Assembly: GCA_031761405.1 (NCBI GenBank)
Contig: JASEVX010000001.1
Location: forward strand, 116,846,609 to 116,910,608
Length of the DNA: 64,000 nt
From: Serripes groenlandicus
Taxonomy: Eukaryota > Mollusca > Bivalvia > Cardiida > Cardiidae
Reading direction: 5' to 3'
A model generated the notes under the pieces. The model was not told where the DNA came from, searched no databases, and worked only from the letters and a program-made list of their open reading frames with translations. The first letter of the stretch is position 1. Each line of letters opens with the position of its first letter. Shown here in pieces: positions 10,401 to 18,718 of this stretch. A program made the translations under genes and the position numbers.

Positions 10401-12924
10401 TAGTGTAACTAATGGTCATCACTACACACCTGGGTCACACCATAACTTAACTGCATCAGGCAAATATGATATTGGCCAAGTCTAGTACATCCTTATATTT
10501 TTACATGGAAGTATATGACTTCTTTTGAAGTTGTACTTAATCAGACAAGAGATATAGGACCATCGTGTTCCTCTTGCTTAACAAGGGGATATTACTATGC
10601 CTATTAGTCATCATGATCAACTCTTCGTAAAGTGTTGCAGAGATGCTTTAACCCTTTCCCTCAAATAGACTCTTATTTGAAAACAGTGTGGCAAAAGGAG
10701 AAATTGCTCAAAACAAGCAATTTCTCCATTTGCCACAATGTTTTCAACTCGATAAACAAAATTAATAATTATACTATTATTTTGTTGTTTTCCATATTTT
10801 TGCCTGGATTTTTTCAAAGTTGTCTGCTGCAGACTTGTTGTTTTGGGAAAGGGTTAAGTTGCCTGTATCAGTTACAGGATCTATGTCGTCTATTTTCAGA
10901 ACCTACCAAGACAAAACAGTATGGACAGTGGTATTCATGAAGGCCCCTTGACACCTGATTCTATGCACAGCAAAAATAGCCCTCCGATGCATAACATCTC
11001 TGAGAATTATTCTCAAGACTATGTTAAAGTTGAGTATAAAGCCCAAGAGATAATAGTTGCCCATGCTGAATTTAAAACAAATAATCAAATTCCTAGTAAA
11101 AGCCATACTAAAGTGGATTCATATGTCAGAGTTAACACAATGAATTCAAACGATGATTTTAATTCAGTGAGAGATAGTTCACCAACTTTTGCTGACAGAA
11201 TTAAACTTGGTAATGATTTTACAGGTACTGTAAACAAAGCATTTACAGACGATCATGGGAATAATGGTGAAAATTTGATGCCATGCAAAATCAAAGATAC
11301 TGATGAGCTGGTCTTTCAAGCACCAACACAGGATGTCTTGATAAAGACCACTAACAAAGAAAGTGTTCCAAGTCTTATAAAACCAGTACAAACCACTTCT
11401 GAGATTAATAATAATGCTTCTCAAATGTTAAAAAAACAAAATGCTAATTTACAACTTATTGATGCAAAAGAGGAACAGACCTTGAATAATTGCCTGAGAA
11501 CTATTCCTTGTCCAAGGACGCTTGATTTGGATAAAGATAATGGAACTATGGATATGGAAATACAAAATGATGCAAATGTCAATGGTAACACAATAATAGA
11601 GCACAATCTGACTGGGGGGATATCTGATTATGTTGCTACAGATTCCCTTGTGATTCCTAATTCTTCAGTTGAAAAGAAAACCGTAGACAGAACTGTATCT
11701 TTGAAACTACAGTCAGACAATTCTATAAAATCAGACCACTTTAAACCCACACCTGGGCATATAGAGCTTGACAATGAAAGTCATCCATCGGGCAAGTCAG
11801 ATTATGTATCTTTACCATCAATACAAAACCAGTCTTGCAGACAAATAGATACAACAGGCTATGTATCTTTACCATCAATACAAAACCAGTCTTGCAGACA
11901 AATAGATACGACAGGCTATGTCTCTCCACAAATACAAACCATAACTGAAAGTCCTGTGCATAGCCAGTCTAACAAACAAACTGACATATCAGGTTGTATG
12001 TCTGAACCACCAACCCCTTCTAACAATCATGTTCTTGACAAGTGTAGCAGCCTGGTTCAAAACACTTCTAAACCTATAGATCAAACTAGAATGTCAGGTT
12101 ATATGTCTTGCACTCCAACACAAAGCAAGTATGAGAGACAACATCAAAATCAATCTATCTCTCAAGCATCAGATGTTTCTCATCCACAATTACAAAACCA
12201 GTCTGATAAATATATACAGAACCGATCTGAAAACCAGGCTGACATATCGGGTTATTTTTCTCATAAACCTTTGCAAAACCAGTCTGAAGGTCAGATGAAT
12301 ATTCAGTCTAAAATCAAGACTGACATCTTTGGTTATGTTTCCCATCCACTTGTACTAAATCAGTCTGAAAGTCACAAGAATAATGAGTCTGTAATTCAGG
12401 ATGACATGTCAGGTAATGTTAAACATAAACCTTTGCAAAAGCAGTCTGAAGGTCAGATGAATATTAAGGCTGACATAGAGACTGACATGTCAGGTAATGT
12501 TAATCATAAACTTTTGCAATACGAGTCTGAAGGTCAGATGAATATTCAGTCTGACATCGAGACTGACATGTCGGGTAATGCTAATCATAAACCTTTGCAA
12601 AACCAGTCTGAAGGTCACAAGAATAATGAGTTTGTAATTCAGAATGACATTTCAGGTTATGTTCCCCATCCACTTGTACAAAATCAGTCTGAAAGTCAGA
12701 AGAAACACCAGTCTGAAATTGAGTTTGACATATCAGGTTATGTTCCCCATCCACTTGTACAAAATCAGTCTGAAAGTCAGAAGAAAAGCCAGTCTGAAAT
12801 TGAGTTTGACATATCAGGTTATGTTCCCCATCCACTTGTACAAAATCAGTCTGAAAGTCAGAAGAAAAGCCAGTCTGAAATTGAGTTTGACATATCCGGT
12901 TATGTTCCCAATCCACCTGTATAA
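7291..12924 (+). CDS. Gene 1: 3' end of a putative gp130/Domeless-like cytokine receptor (partial)
   Basis: Three exons (7291-7420, 7784-7834, 10900-12924) join in one open frame and give about 734 residues; the 5' part was not found. Seen: the first exon opens with YCRK, as just inside a membrane helix, then a proline motif VPVIPDP; the last exon encodes a long Ser/Asn/Gln-rich tail with many tyrosine motifs. Known: class I cytokine receptors of the gp130/OSMR/LIFR group carry a juxtamembrane Box1 with an IPDP-like core that binds JAK kinases, and tails with YxxQ STAT sites. Inferred: this is the signalling tail of such a receptor. The ligand-binding and membrane exons are missing, so another single-pass receptor is possible. 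Introns hold a degenerate MITE (7473-7567), an H element and MITEs. Confidence 0.55.
7473..7567. mobile_element. TTAA MITE remnant
   Basis: GCAGCAGACGC and the AAATTGCTCATGATGAGCATTT hairpin region are recognisable; the ends are lost. Lies in the first intron of gene 1. Confidence 0.5.
7784..7834 (+). CDS. Gene 1 exon: 17-codon linker
   Basis: A 51-base exon between acceptor TTTATTTCATAG and donor GTAAGT, in phase 0 at both ends, reading IPPGSEHSNNNYPKPTL. Being symmetric it could be skipped without breaking the frame. It is supported by splice signals and by the open frame into both neighbours; no domain is recognisable. Confidence 0.5.
7875..8369 (+). mobile_element. Family H element
   Basis: Starts AGCTCACCAGAGCACAAAGT after a T-run, then GTCCGTCGTC and core repeats with CTTGTTAACACTC, ending GTGATTCCAGGGCCTCATGG then CCCTCTTGTT. 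The hairpin GGGCCTCATGGCCC precedes TCTTGTT as in families A-C. Confidence 0.75.
8460..8595. mobile_element. TTAA MITE remnant
   Basis: Internal part only: GCAGCAGACAAC, AAAACATTGTGGCAAAAAG and a weakened central hairpin. Confidence 0.5.
8596..9086. other. Unassigned intron sequence of gene 1
   Basis: AT-rich, no open frame, no clear repeat apart from a short fragment of an AGCTCACCTG-type head at about 9004-9060. Confidence 0.4.
9087..9466 (+). mobile_element. Family K element, diverged, cut by a MITE
   Basis: Head AGCTCATCTGAGCACAAGTG after a T-run, then CTGTCTGTCC and core with ACCAATGGACAAATTTCAAA. Related to 25819-26220. Its 3' end is missing where the MITE at 9467 begins. Confidence 0.55.
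9467..9698 (+). mobile_element. TTAA MITE, full length (reference copy)
   Basis: 232 bp between TTAA copies. Left arm CCCTTTCCCTCATACGGCAA then TTCTGCAGCAGACGAC; middle AGAAATTGCACG...GTGCAATTTCTTC; right arm GTCTGCTGCAGAGGCGTCAG to GAGGGAAAGGG. Arms are inverted repeats of about 45 bp, so the element is a double palindrome. No coding capacity. Confidence 0.9.
9699..9870 (+). mobile_element. TTAA MITE, diverged, adjoining the previous copy
   Basis: GATTCCCTTGCATCG start (degraded), GCAGACAACTTTGAAAAC, central part, GTGGGAAAGGCTTAA end. Open frame here is spurious. Confidence 0.55.
9871..10160 (+). repeat. Two diverged tandem units of about 145 bp
   Basis: GTTCAGTGTAAAGAGAGCTTGG (9888) and GTTCAGTGTCAAGAGAGTTTGG (10028) open two units that both end with AATATGTCTGTACRAAAYG. 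The end GATGCTCTTGTTTAT recalls the TCTTGTT ends of the larger families. Confidence 0.5.
10161..10647. other. Unassigned intron sequence
   Basis: Holds a short inverted pair CCCTGGGGT / ACCCCAGGG (about 10324-10360) and a decayed 3' end of a TCTTG-type element near 10550-10575. No exon seen. Confidence 0.4.
10648..10857 (-). mobile_element. TTAA MITE, full length
   Basis: TTAACCCTTTCCC to GGGAAAGGGTTAA with hairpin GAAATTGCTC...AGCAATTTC. It ends 42 bp before the last exon of gene 1. Confidence 0.9.
10900..12924 (+). CDS. Gene 1 last exon: giant cytoplasmic tail with tyrosine repeats
   Basis: Acceptor TATTTTCAG ends at 10899; 674 codons in phase 0 end at TAA 12922. The N-terminal third is an acidic, Asn/Ser-rich spacer with YKAQ (a YxxQ-type STAT site) and DYVKVE. 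From about 11803 repeats dominate: two 57-bp units (YVSLPSIQNQS type), then diverged units, then 81-bp (27-residue) units near the stop with SGYVPHPLVQNQS, the last one cut short. Every well-conserved unit has a tyrosine after SG or TG, but it is Asn in three older units (SGNV, SGNA) and Cys in one (SGCM). Family knowledge suggests docking sites for SH2 proteins; this is untested here. Shadow open frames occur on both strands because the repeats keep all frames open. Confidence 0.75.
   Translation, partial: NLPRQNSMDSGIHEGPLTPDSMHSKNSPPMHNISENYSQDYVKVEYKAQEIIVAHAEFKTNNQIPSKSHTKVDSYVRVNTMNSNDDFNSVRDSSPTFADRIKLGNDFTGTVNKAFTDDHGNNGENLMPCKIKDTDELVFQAPTQDVLIKTTNKESVPSLIKPVQTTSEINNNASQMLKKQNANLQLIDAKEEQTLNNCLRTIPCPRTLDLDKDNGTMDMEIQNDANVNGNTIIEHNLTGGISDYVATDSLVIPNSSVEKKTVDRTVSLKLQSDNSIKSDHFKPTPGHIELDNESHPSGKSDYVSLPSIQNQSCRQIDTTGYVSLPSIQNQSCRQIDTTGYVSPQIQTITESPVHSQSNKQTDISGCMSEPPTPSNNHVLDKCSSLVQNTSKPIDQTRMSGYMSCTPTQSKYERQHQNQSISQASDVSHPQLQNQSDKYIQNRSENQADISGYFSHKPLQNQSEGQMNIQSKIKTDIFGYVSHPLVLNQSESHKNNESVIQDDMSGNVKHKPLQKQSEGQMNIKADIETDMSGNVNHKLLQYESEGQMNIQSDIETDMSGNANHKPLQNQSEGHKNNEFVIQNDISGYVPHPLVQNQSESQKKHQSEIEFDISGYVPHPLVQNQSESQKKSQSEIEFDISGYVPHPLVQNQSESQKKSQSEIEFDISGYVPNPPV
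11803..11916 (+). repeat. 57-bp coding tandem repeat, two units
   Basis: Two nearly identical 57-bp units each encode YVSLPSIQNQSCRQIDTTG. They differ by one base near the end (acaaca against acgaca), so the duplication is recent or homogenised. A third, shortened unit (GYVSPQIQ) follows. Confidence 0.85.
12645..12924 (+). repeat. 81-bp coding tandem repeat, about 3.5 units
   Basis: Unit encodes DISGYVPHPLVQNQS followed by ESQKK(H/S)QSEIEF, 27 residues. Three full units are almost identical; the fourth is cut after SGYVPNPPV by the stop. Upstream units from 12240 are diverged relatives (SGYFSHKPLQNQSEG, FGYVSHPLVLNQS). Confidence 0.85.
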
Positions 12925-13168
12925 AATCAGTCTGAAAGTCAGAAGAAAAACCAGTCTGATATCTGAATAATGATTTTGTAATTCAGGATGACATGCCGGG
13001 TTATCAACCTGTACAAAACCTTTCTGATAGAGAGACTGACATTTCGGGTTACATTCCTTATTCACCTAAACAAAACTAGTATGAAGGTCTTAAACATTAA
13101 CCAGTCTGAAAGAAAGGTTGACATGTACAGTTATGTTCCTCATTCACTGGTACATAACCATTCTAGAT
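12925..13168 (+). pseudogene. Decayed continuation of the tail repeats beyond the stop codon
   Basis: After TAA the sequence continues as repeat units of the same tail: NQSESQKKNQS in frame for 13 codons to a second stop, then units recognisable as GYQPVQN, SGYIPYSPKQN and YSYVPHSLVHN separated by stops and a frame change. The first stop is TAA where sister units have CAA, so the ancestral tail was longer by two or three units. This stretch is now 3' untranslated sequence or non-coding. Confidence 0.7.
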
Positions 13169-13383
13169 GAGCTATTGAGGTCATTTGATTATCATCACAG
13201 TTAGTGTTGCATCAATCTTAGTAAAGTTTTGTGCTAAATCCCTTTTTATCTTGTTAACTATGACTTTAAAACTTGGAACATCATCTTGAATTATAGCCCT
13301 TTTTGGTGTTGTATTTTGTTTTAAGTTATGCATTGATGTGTTTTCCTGAGCTATACAAGCTTTTGCTATGAAGCCTGGAACCG

Positions 13384-13537
13384 TTATCCCTTTCCCACAT
13401 ACAGCATATCTGCAGCAGACGACTTTGAAACTATCCTGGTCAAAACATGAAAAATATCTGTAAATGAAAATTTAATGTTTTCAAAAGTTGTCTGCTGCAG
13501 AGTCGTCAGAAGGCATCTGTGTGTGGGACAGGGTTAT
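13384..13537 (+). mobile_element. TTAA-type MITE with TTAT target duplication, internally deleted
   Basis: TTAT-CCCTTTCCC at the left and GGGACAGGG-TTAT at the right. The centre, including the hairpin, is deleted. Lies just downstream of gene 1. Confidence 0.8.
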
Positions 13538-13639
13538 ACAAAATTAGATAAACTCTGTATTGCAACAGTTACAACCATTTATTTTGTCTCAATTTATATG
13601 GTCAATTATTAAGTTAATTTTAATTAAATATTGTATTTT

Positions 13640-13830
13640 GGTCCGCTGTTCTCCAAATCTACTCAAGCTTGACTTATACTGCAAGGGTCATAACTCTACA
13701 ATATCCATCATTATAACAAGGGCCATAGCTCTACCATATTCATCATTATAACAAGGGTCATAACTCTACCATATCCATCATTTAACAAGGGCCACAACTT
13801 TACCTCAGATACTGGATAAACTTTTGCCAT
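13640..13830 (+). repeat. Short tandem repeat, about 44 bp
   Basis: Three to four units built on AAGGGTCATAACTCTACCAT and ATCATTATAACAAGGGCC. Diverged; no function seen. Confidence 0.6.
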
Positions 13831-13867
13831 TTTGTAATTTCATGAAACAGATGAGTGACGGCATCCT

Positions 13868-14172
13868 GTTTCAGTGCTCTTGTTATGTTTTTCTATGCAA
13901 ATTTATTTCAAATTAAACAACAAATGATTAAGTTGTTAAGTTTCTATCTATTACATTTAAGTTGTTGAGAAATGTGTATTTTTGAGATAAGGAGAATTTT
14001 TGTATCTTTATTCTCAGCCAGCAAAATAGCAACGGCATTCAGTTGCAGTGCTCTTGTTATGTTTTTCTATGCAAATTAATTTCAGATTAAACCACTTTTG
14101 ATGATGTTGTTAAATTTTGTATCTGTTTAATTTAAGTTGTTGAGAAATGTGTATTTTTGAGATAAGGAGAAA
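13868..14172 (+). repeat. Direct duplication of about 180 bp
   Basis: Both copies contain GTGCTCTTGTTATGTTTTTC, TTTAAGTTGTTGAGAAATGT and TTTTTGAGATAAGGAGAA (13871 on, 14049 on). Confidence 0.65.
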
Positions 14173-14305
14173 ACCAATATTATTGTTTCTTTTACTTATT
14201 GGTCCAATTTTAGAAAATAAGAGAACAGTTTCAAAGCATCTTGGGTCAAGGATTAGCCTGCCCAGGAAGCACCTGTTTTACATAGTACATGTACATTGTA
14301 TACAT

Positions 14306-14464
14306 TTAACCCTTTCCATCATACGGCAATTCTGCAGCAGACGACTTTGAACATATTTTGTCAAAAAATGGAAAATCTCAATAATTGAATGGATAACATA
14401 TGGATTTCAAAAGGCCGTCTGCTGCAGAGGCGTCAGAAAGCATCTATATGAAGTAAAGGGTTAA
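14306..14464 (+). mobile_element. TTAA MITE, internally deleted
   Basis: Good left arm and right arm but no central hairpin. Its right TTAA (14461-14464) is also the left TTAA of the next copy. Confidence 0.85.
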
Positions 14465-14641
14465 CCCACCTGCAGATGCATTTTGACTCAATAGCAGCAG
14501 ACGACTTTTGAAAACCTTTGGCCACAATGTTTTCAACTTTCTTGAACTATTAAGCTATCTTTTATTGAGATTTATCAGGTTTTTGTCACTATGTTTTCAG
14601 AGTCGTCTGCTGCAGATTTGTTGTATGTGGGAAAGGGTTAA
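14461..14641 (-). mobile_element. TTAA MITE, back to back with the previous one
   Basis: Shares one TTAA with the copy before it; ends GTGGGAAAGGGTTAA. Left arm damaged. Confidence 0.8.
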
Positions 14642-14932
14642 TATACCAGTGCAAAACTGGCCCATAACTCTATAAGCTTACTGCTTATGTAAATATAATA
14701 AGGCTTGTTTAATACAGTACTTCATCATATATGTGACTTCTCTCGAAGTTGGGTTGAATGAGTTGAGCAATGTAGGACCTTCATGGTCCTTTTTTTTTTA
14801 TAAAATATTATCTCGGGAGTCAAACTATAAAGTTACTGTCTTCACCTAATTAATTGTTTTAAAAAGTTTTTTTGTAATTGTATATTTCAACATGTTTTAG
14901 ATTATTACACATGTGCCTTTTTAGATCACCTG
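14642..14932. other. Remnant of a TCTTG-type element end and plain sequence
   Basis: GAGCAATGTAGGACCTTCAT then GGTCC and a T-run at about 14757-14798 looks like the 3' hairpin of another Helentron-like family. The rest is unassigned. Confidence 0.4.
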
Positions 14933-17900
14933 AGCCAAAGGCTCAAGGTGAGCTATTCTGATCACTTTTTGTCCGTCGTCCGGCGTCCGTCGTCCGTCCG
15001 GTGTTAACTTTTAGCTTTAAACATCATCTCCTCCCAAACTCCAAGGACAATTTCCGTGAAACATCACAGGACTGTTCCTCTGGTTGGCCTCTTTCAAAAT
15101 TGTTCAAAGATTTAAATTCCATTGAGAACTTTGGTTGCTGCGGCATCAGAAAGGGGACAAAATGTCCAAATTTTAAAAATCTTCTTATATAATATAATTT
15201 GGTAGAAATGTTCCTTGGGTGACCCTCTATAAAAATTGTTCAAGCCATACTGATTGGGCGAAAAACATGGCAGTCAGGCGGCATCAAAAAAGGGGCAAAA
15301 TGACAAAATTTGAAAATTCCATTTTTATGAAAGTGCTTGTCTGATTTTAAGAAAATATAATACGAATCTTACTGTAATGATCCTCTATTTAATTTGTTTA
15401 AGCCGTTTTGATTGGTTACTCAATCATAGCAACCAGGCGTCATCACAAAAGGGGTAAATTGAACTTTTAGCTACAAATGAGAACCAACTCCTACCATTCC
15501 AATAGACCCATTTCCACAAAACATCACAGGAATGTTCCTTTGGTGGTCCTCATTCAAAATTGTTCAAAGATTAAAATTCTAATGAGAACTTTGGTTGCTG
15601 CGGCATCAGAAAGGGGACAAAATGTCCAAACTTTAAAAATCTTCTCCTCCGAATCTGCCTGTCAGATTCAAATATAATTTGGTAGAAATGTTCCTTGGGT
15701 GACCCTCTATAAAAATTGTTCAAGCCATACTGATTGGGCGAAAAACATGGCAGTCAGGTTGCATCAAAAAAGGGGCAAAATGACAAAATTTGAAAATTCC
15801 ATTTTTATGAAAGTGCTTGTCTGATTTTAAGAAAATATAATATGAATCTTACTGTAATGATCCTCTATTTAATTTGATTAAGCCGTTTTGATTGGTTACA
15901 CAATCATAGCAACCAGGCGTCATCACAAAAGGGGTAAATTGAACTTTTAGCTACAAATGAGAACCAACTCCTACCATTCCAATAGACCAATTTCCACAAA
16001 ACATCACAGGAATGTTCCTTTGGTGGTCCTCTTTCAAAATTGTTCAAAGATTAAAATTCCAATGAGAACTTTGGTTGCTGCGGCATCAGAAAGGGGACAA
16101 AATGTCCAAACTTTAAAAATCTTCTCCTCCGAATCTGCCTGTCAGATTCAAATATAATTTGGTAGAAATGTTCCTTGGGTGACCCTCTATAAAAATTGTT
16201 CAAGCCATACTGATTGGTCGAAAAACATGGCAGTCAGGCGGCATCAGAAAAGGGGCAAAATGACAAAATTTGAAAATTCCATTTTTAGCTCACCTGAGCT
16301 TTGCTCAAGGTGAGTTATTGTGATCGCCTTTTGTCCGGCGTCCGTCGTGCGTCGTGCGGTGTGCGTCGTGCGTCAACTTCTTCTCCTCAGTAACCAGTGG
16401 GTCAATTTGGATGAAACTTCACAGAAAGCATCCTCTCAATGACCTCACCAGAATTCCTTCAAATTTTTGGGATCCATGCAAAATTCTGGTTTCCATGGCA
16501 ACGAAATGAAAAAAACTCCAAAATTCTTCTTCTCCCAAACTGCTTGGCAGATTTTCAAATAATTTTGTAGAAATGTTCCTTGGATGACCCTCTATCAGAT
16601 TCCTTCAAGCCGTGTTGATTGGTCGAAAAACTTGGCCGCCAGGGGGCGGGGCTATTTTGCCTTTTATGGCTATAGTGAAAACTTAAAAAATCTTCTCCTC
16701 CGAAAGTGTAAGGCCGATTTTCAAATAATTTTGTAGAAATGTTCCTTGGGTGACCCTCTATCAGATTCCTTCAAGCCATGTTGATTGGTCGAAAAACATG
16801 GCCGCCAGGGGGGGGCGGGCTATTTTGCCTTCTATGGCTATAGTGCAAACTTAAAAAATCTTCTCCACCAGAAGTGTCAGGCCGATTTTCAAATAATTTT
16901 GTAGAAATGTTCCTTGGGTGATCCTCTATCAGATTCCTTCAAGCCATGTTGATTGGTCAAAAAACATGGCCGCCAGGGGGGCGGGGCTATTTTGCCTTTT
17001 ATGGCTATAGTGAAAACTTAAAAAATCTTCTCCTCCATAAGTGTCAGGCCGATTTTCAAATAATTTTGTAGAAATGTTCCTAGGGTGACCCTCTATCAGA
17101 TTCCTTCAAGCCATGTTGATTGGTCGAAAAACATGGCCGCCAGGGGGCGGGGGCTATTTTGCCTTATATGGCCAAAGTGAAAACTTAAAAAATCTTCAAC
17201 ATCTTCTCCTCAGTAACCAGTCGGTCAATTGGGATGAAACTTCACAGAAAGCATCCTCTCAATGACCTCAACAGAATTCTTTCAAATTTTTGGGATCCAT
17301 GCAGAATTCTGGTTTCCATGGCAACGAAACGAAAAAAACTTCAAAATTCTTCATCTCCCAAGCATTTTCAAATAATTTTGTAGAAATGTTCCTTGGATGA
17401 CCCTCTACCAGATTCCTTCAAGCCATGTTGATTGGTCGAAAAACACGGCCGCCAGGGGGGGCGGGGCTATTTTGCCTTATATGGCTATAGTGCAAACTTA
17501 AAAAATCTTCTCCTCCAAAAGTATCAGCCCGATTTTCAAATAATTTTGTAGAAATGTTCCTTGGATGACCCACTTTCAGATTCCTTCAAGCCATGTTGAT
17601 TGGTCAAAAAATATGGCCGCCAGTGGGCAGGGCTATTTTGCATTATATGGCTATAGTGAAAACTTAAAAAATCTTCTCCTCCAAAAGTATCTGGCCGATT
17701 TTCAAATAATTTTGTAGAAATGTTCCTAGGGTGACCCTCTATCAGATTCCTTCAAGCCAAGTTGATTGGTCGGAAACTATGGCTGCCAGGGGGCGGGGCT
17801 TATGTAGCTAAAGTGAAAAAAAAAAAAAATCAGGTGAGCGATTCAAGGGCCATCATGGCCCTCTTGTTATGAAAGTGCTTGTCTGATTTTAAGAAAATAT

Positions 17901-18539
17901 AATACGAATCTTACTGTAATGATCCTCTATTTAATTTGTTTAAGCCGTTTTGATTGGTTACACAATCATATCAACCAGGCGTCATCACAAAAAGGGTAAA
18001 TTGAACTTTTAGCTACAAATGACAACCAACTCCTACCATTCCAATAGACCAATTTCCACAAAACATCACAAGAATGTTTCTTTGGTGGTCCTCTTTCAAA
18101 ATTGTTCAAAGATTTAAATTCCATTGATAACTTTGGTTGCTGCGGCATCAGAAAGTGAGAAAAATACCCAAATTTTAAAATCCTTTTCCTCCATAATCTA
18201 CTTGTGCGATTGCAAGATAATTTGGTAGAAATGTTCCTTAAGTGACCCTCTAAATGAACTGTTGAAGCCATATTGATTTCGTTGAAAAACAGGGCAGCAA
18301 GGCGGCATCAGGAAAGGTGCAAAATGACAAAAACTTTATAATTCCATTCTTATTAAAGTTCTTGTTAGATTTCAAGATATAAATGGCCTTTACTGATAAG
18401 CTGTTTCTTGAGTGTCCACTCCTTTGCAGTTTCATTTGCACTCCCTGATAAAATTTTCCCAGATATTTGCAGTTAAATATTTGCTACTAATTTACTATCA
18501 ATTAGGTGATCGATTTAGGGCCATCTTGGCCCTCTTGTT
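14933..18539 (+). mobile_element. Family G element with 480-bp core units, split by an A element
   Basis: Head AGATCACCTGAGCCAAAGGC then TCAAGGTGAGC, GTCCGTCGTCC; core units repeat every 480 bp (15463, 15943), each made of three subunits of about 160 bp related to the A core; 3' hairpin GGGCCATCTTGGCCC plus TCTTGTT. An A copy occupies 16287-17868. A direct repeat of about 21 bp (TTATTACACATGTGCC...) flanks the element. Confidence 0.8.
16287..17868 (+). mobile_element. Family A element inserted in G without target duplication
   Basis: AGCTCACCTGAGCTTTGCTC head to hairpin GGGCCATCATGGCCC and TCTTGTT. Sister G units read CCATTTTTATGAAAG across the same spot; here CCATTTTT is followed by the element and then ATGAAAG. 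So insertion added no target bases. Confidence 0.85.
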
Positions 18540-18718
18540 GTATGTTATTACACATGTGCCTTTTTGTATGTTATTTTTTTATTTTTTTATTAAAGACTAT
18601 TCAAGACATTCCAATTGTAGTTGCCAAGCATCTACATTGCAAAGATAAACATAACATAAATCATATAAATTTTATACAAATGTACCTTGATTATGTCCAT
18701 GGAATCTCATTAGTTTTT
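18540..18718. other. Spacer between G and L elements
   Basis: AT-rich, starts with the right copy of the flanking repeat (TTATTACACATGTGCC). No exon or RNA seen. Confidence 0.4.

Noticed and set aside
12581..13065. Open frames on the reverse strand and in other frames over the tail repeats
   Set aside because: They exist only because 81-bp repeats keep all frames free of stops; the + frame joins spliced exons and keeps the tyrosine motif.
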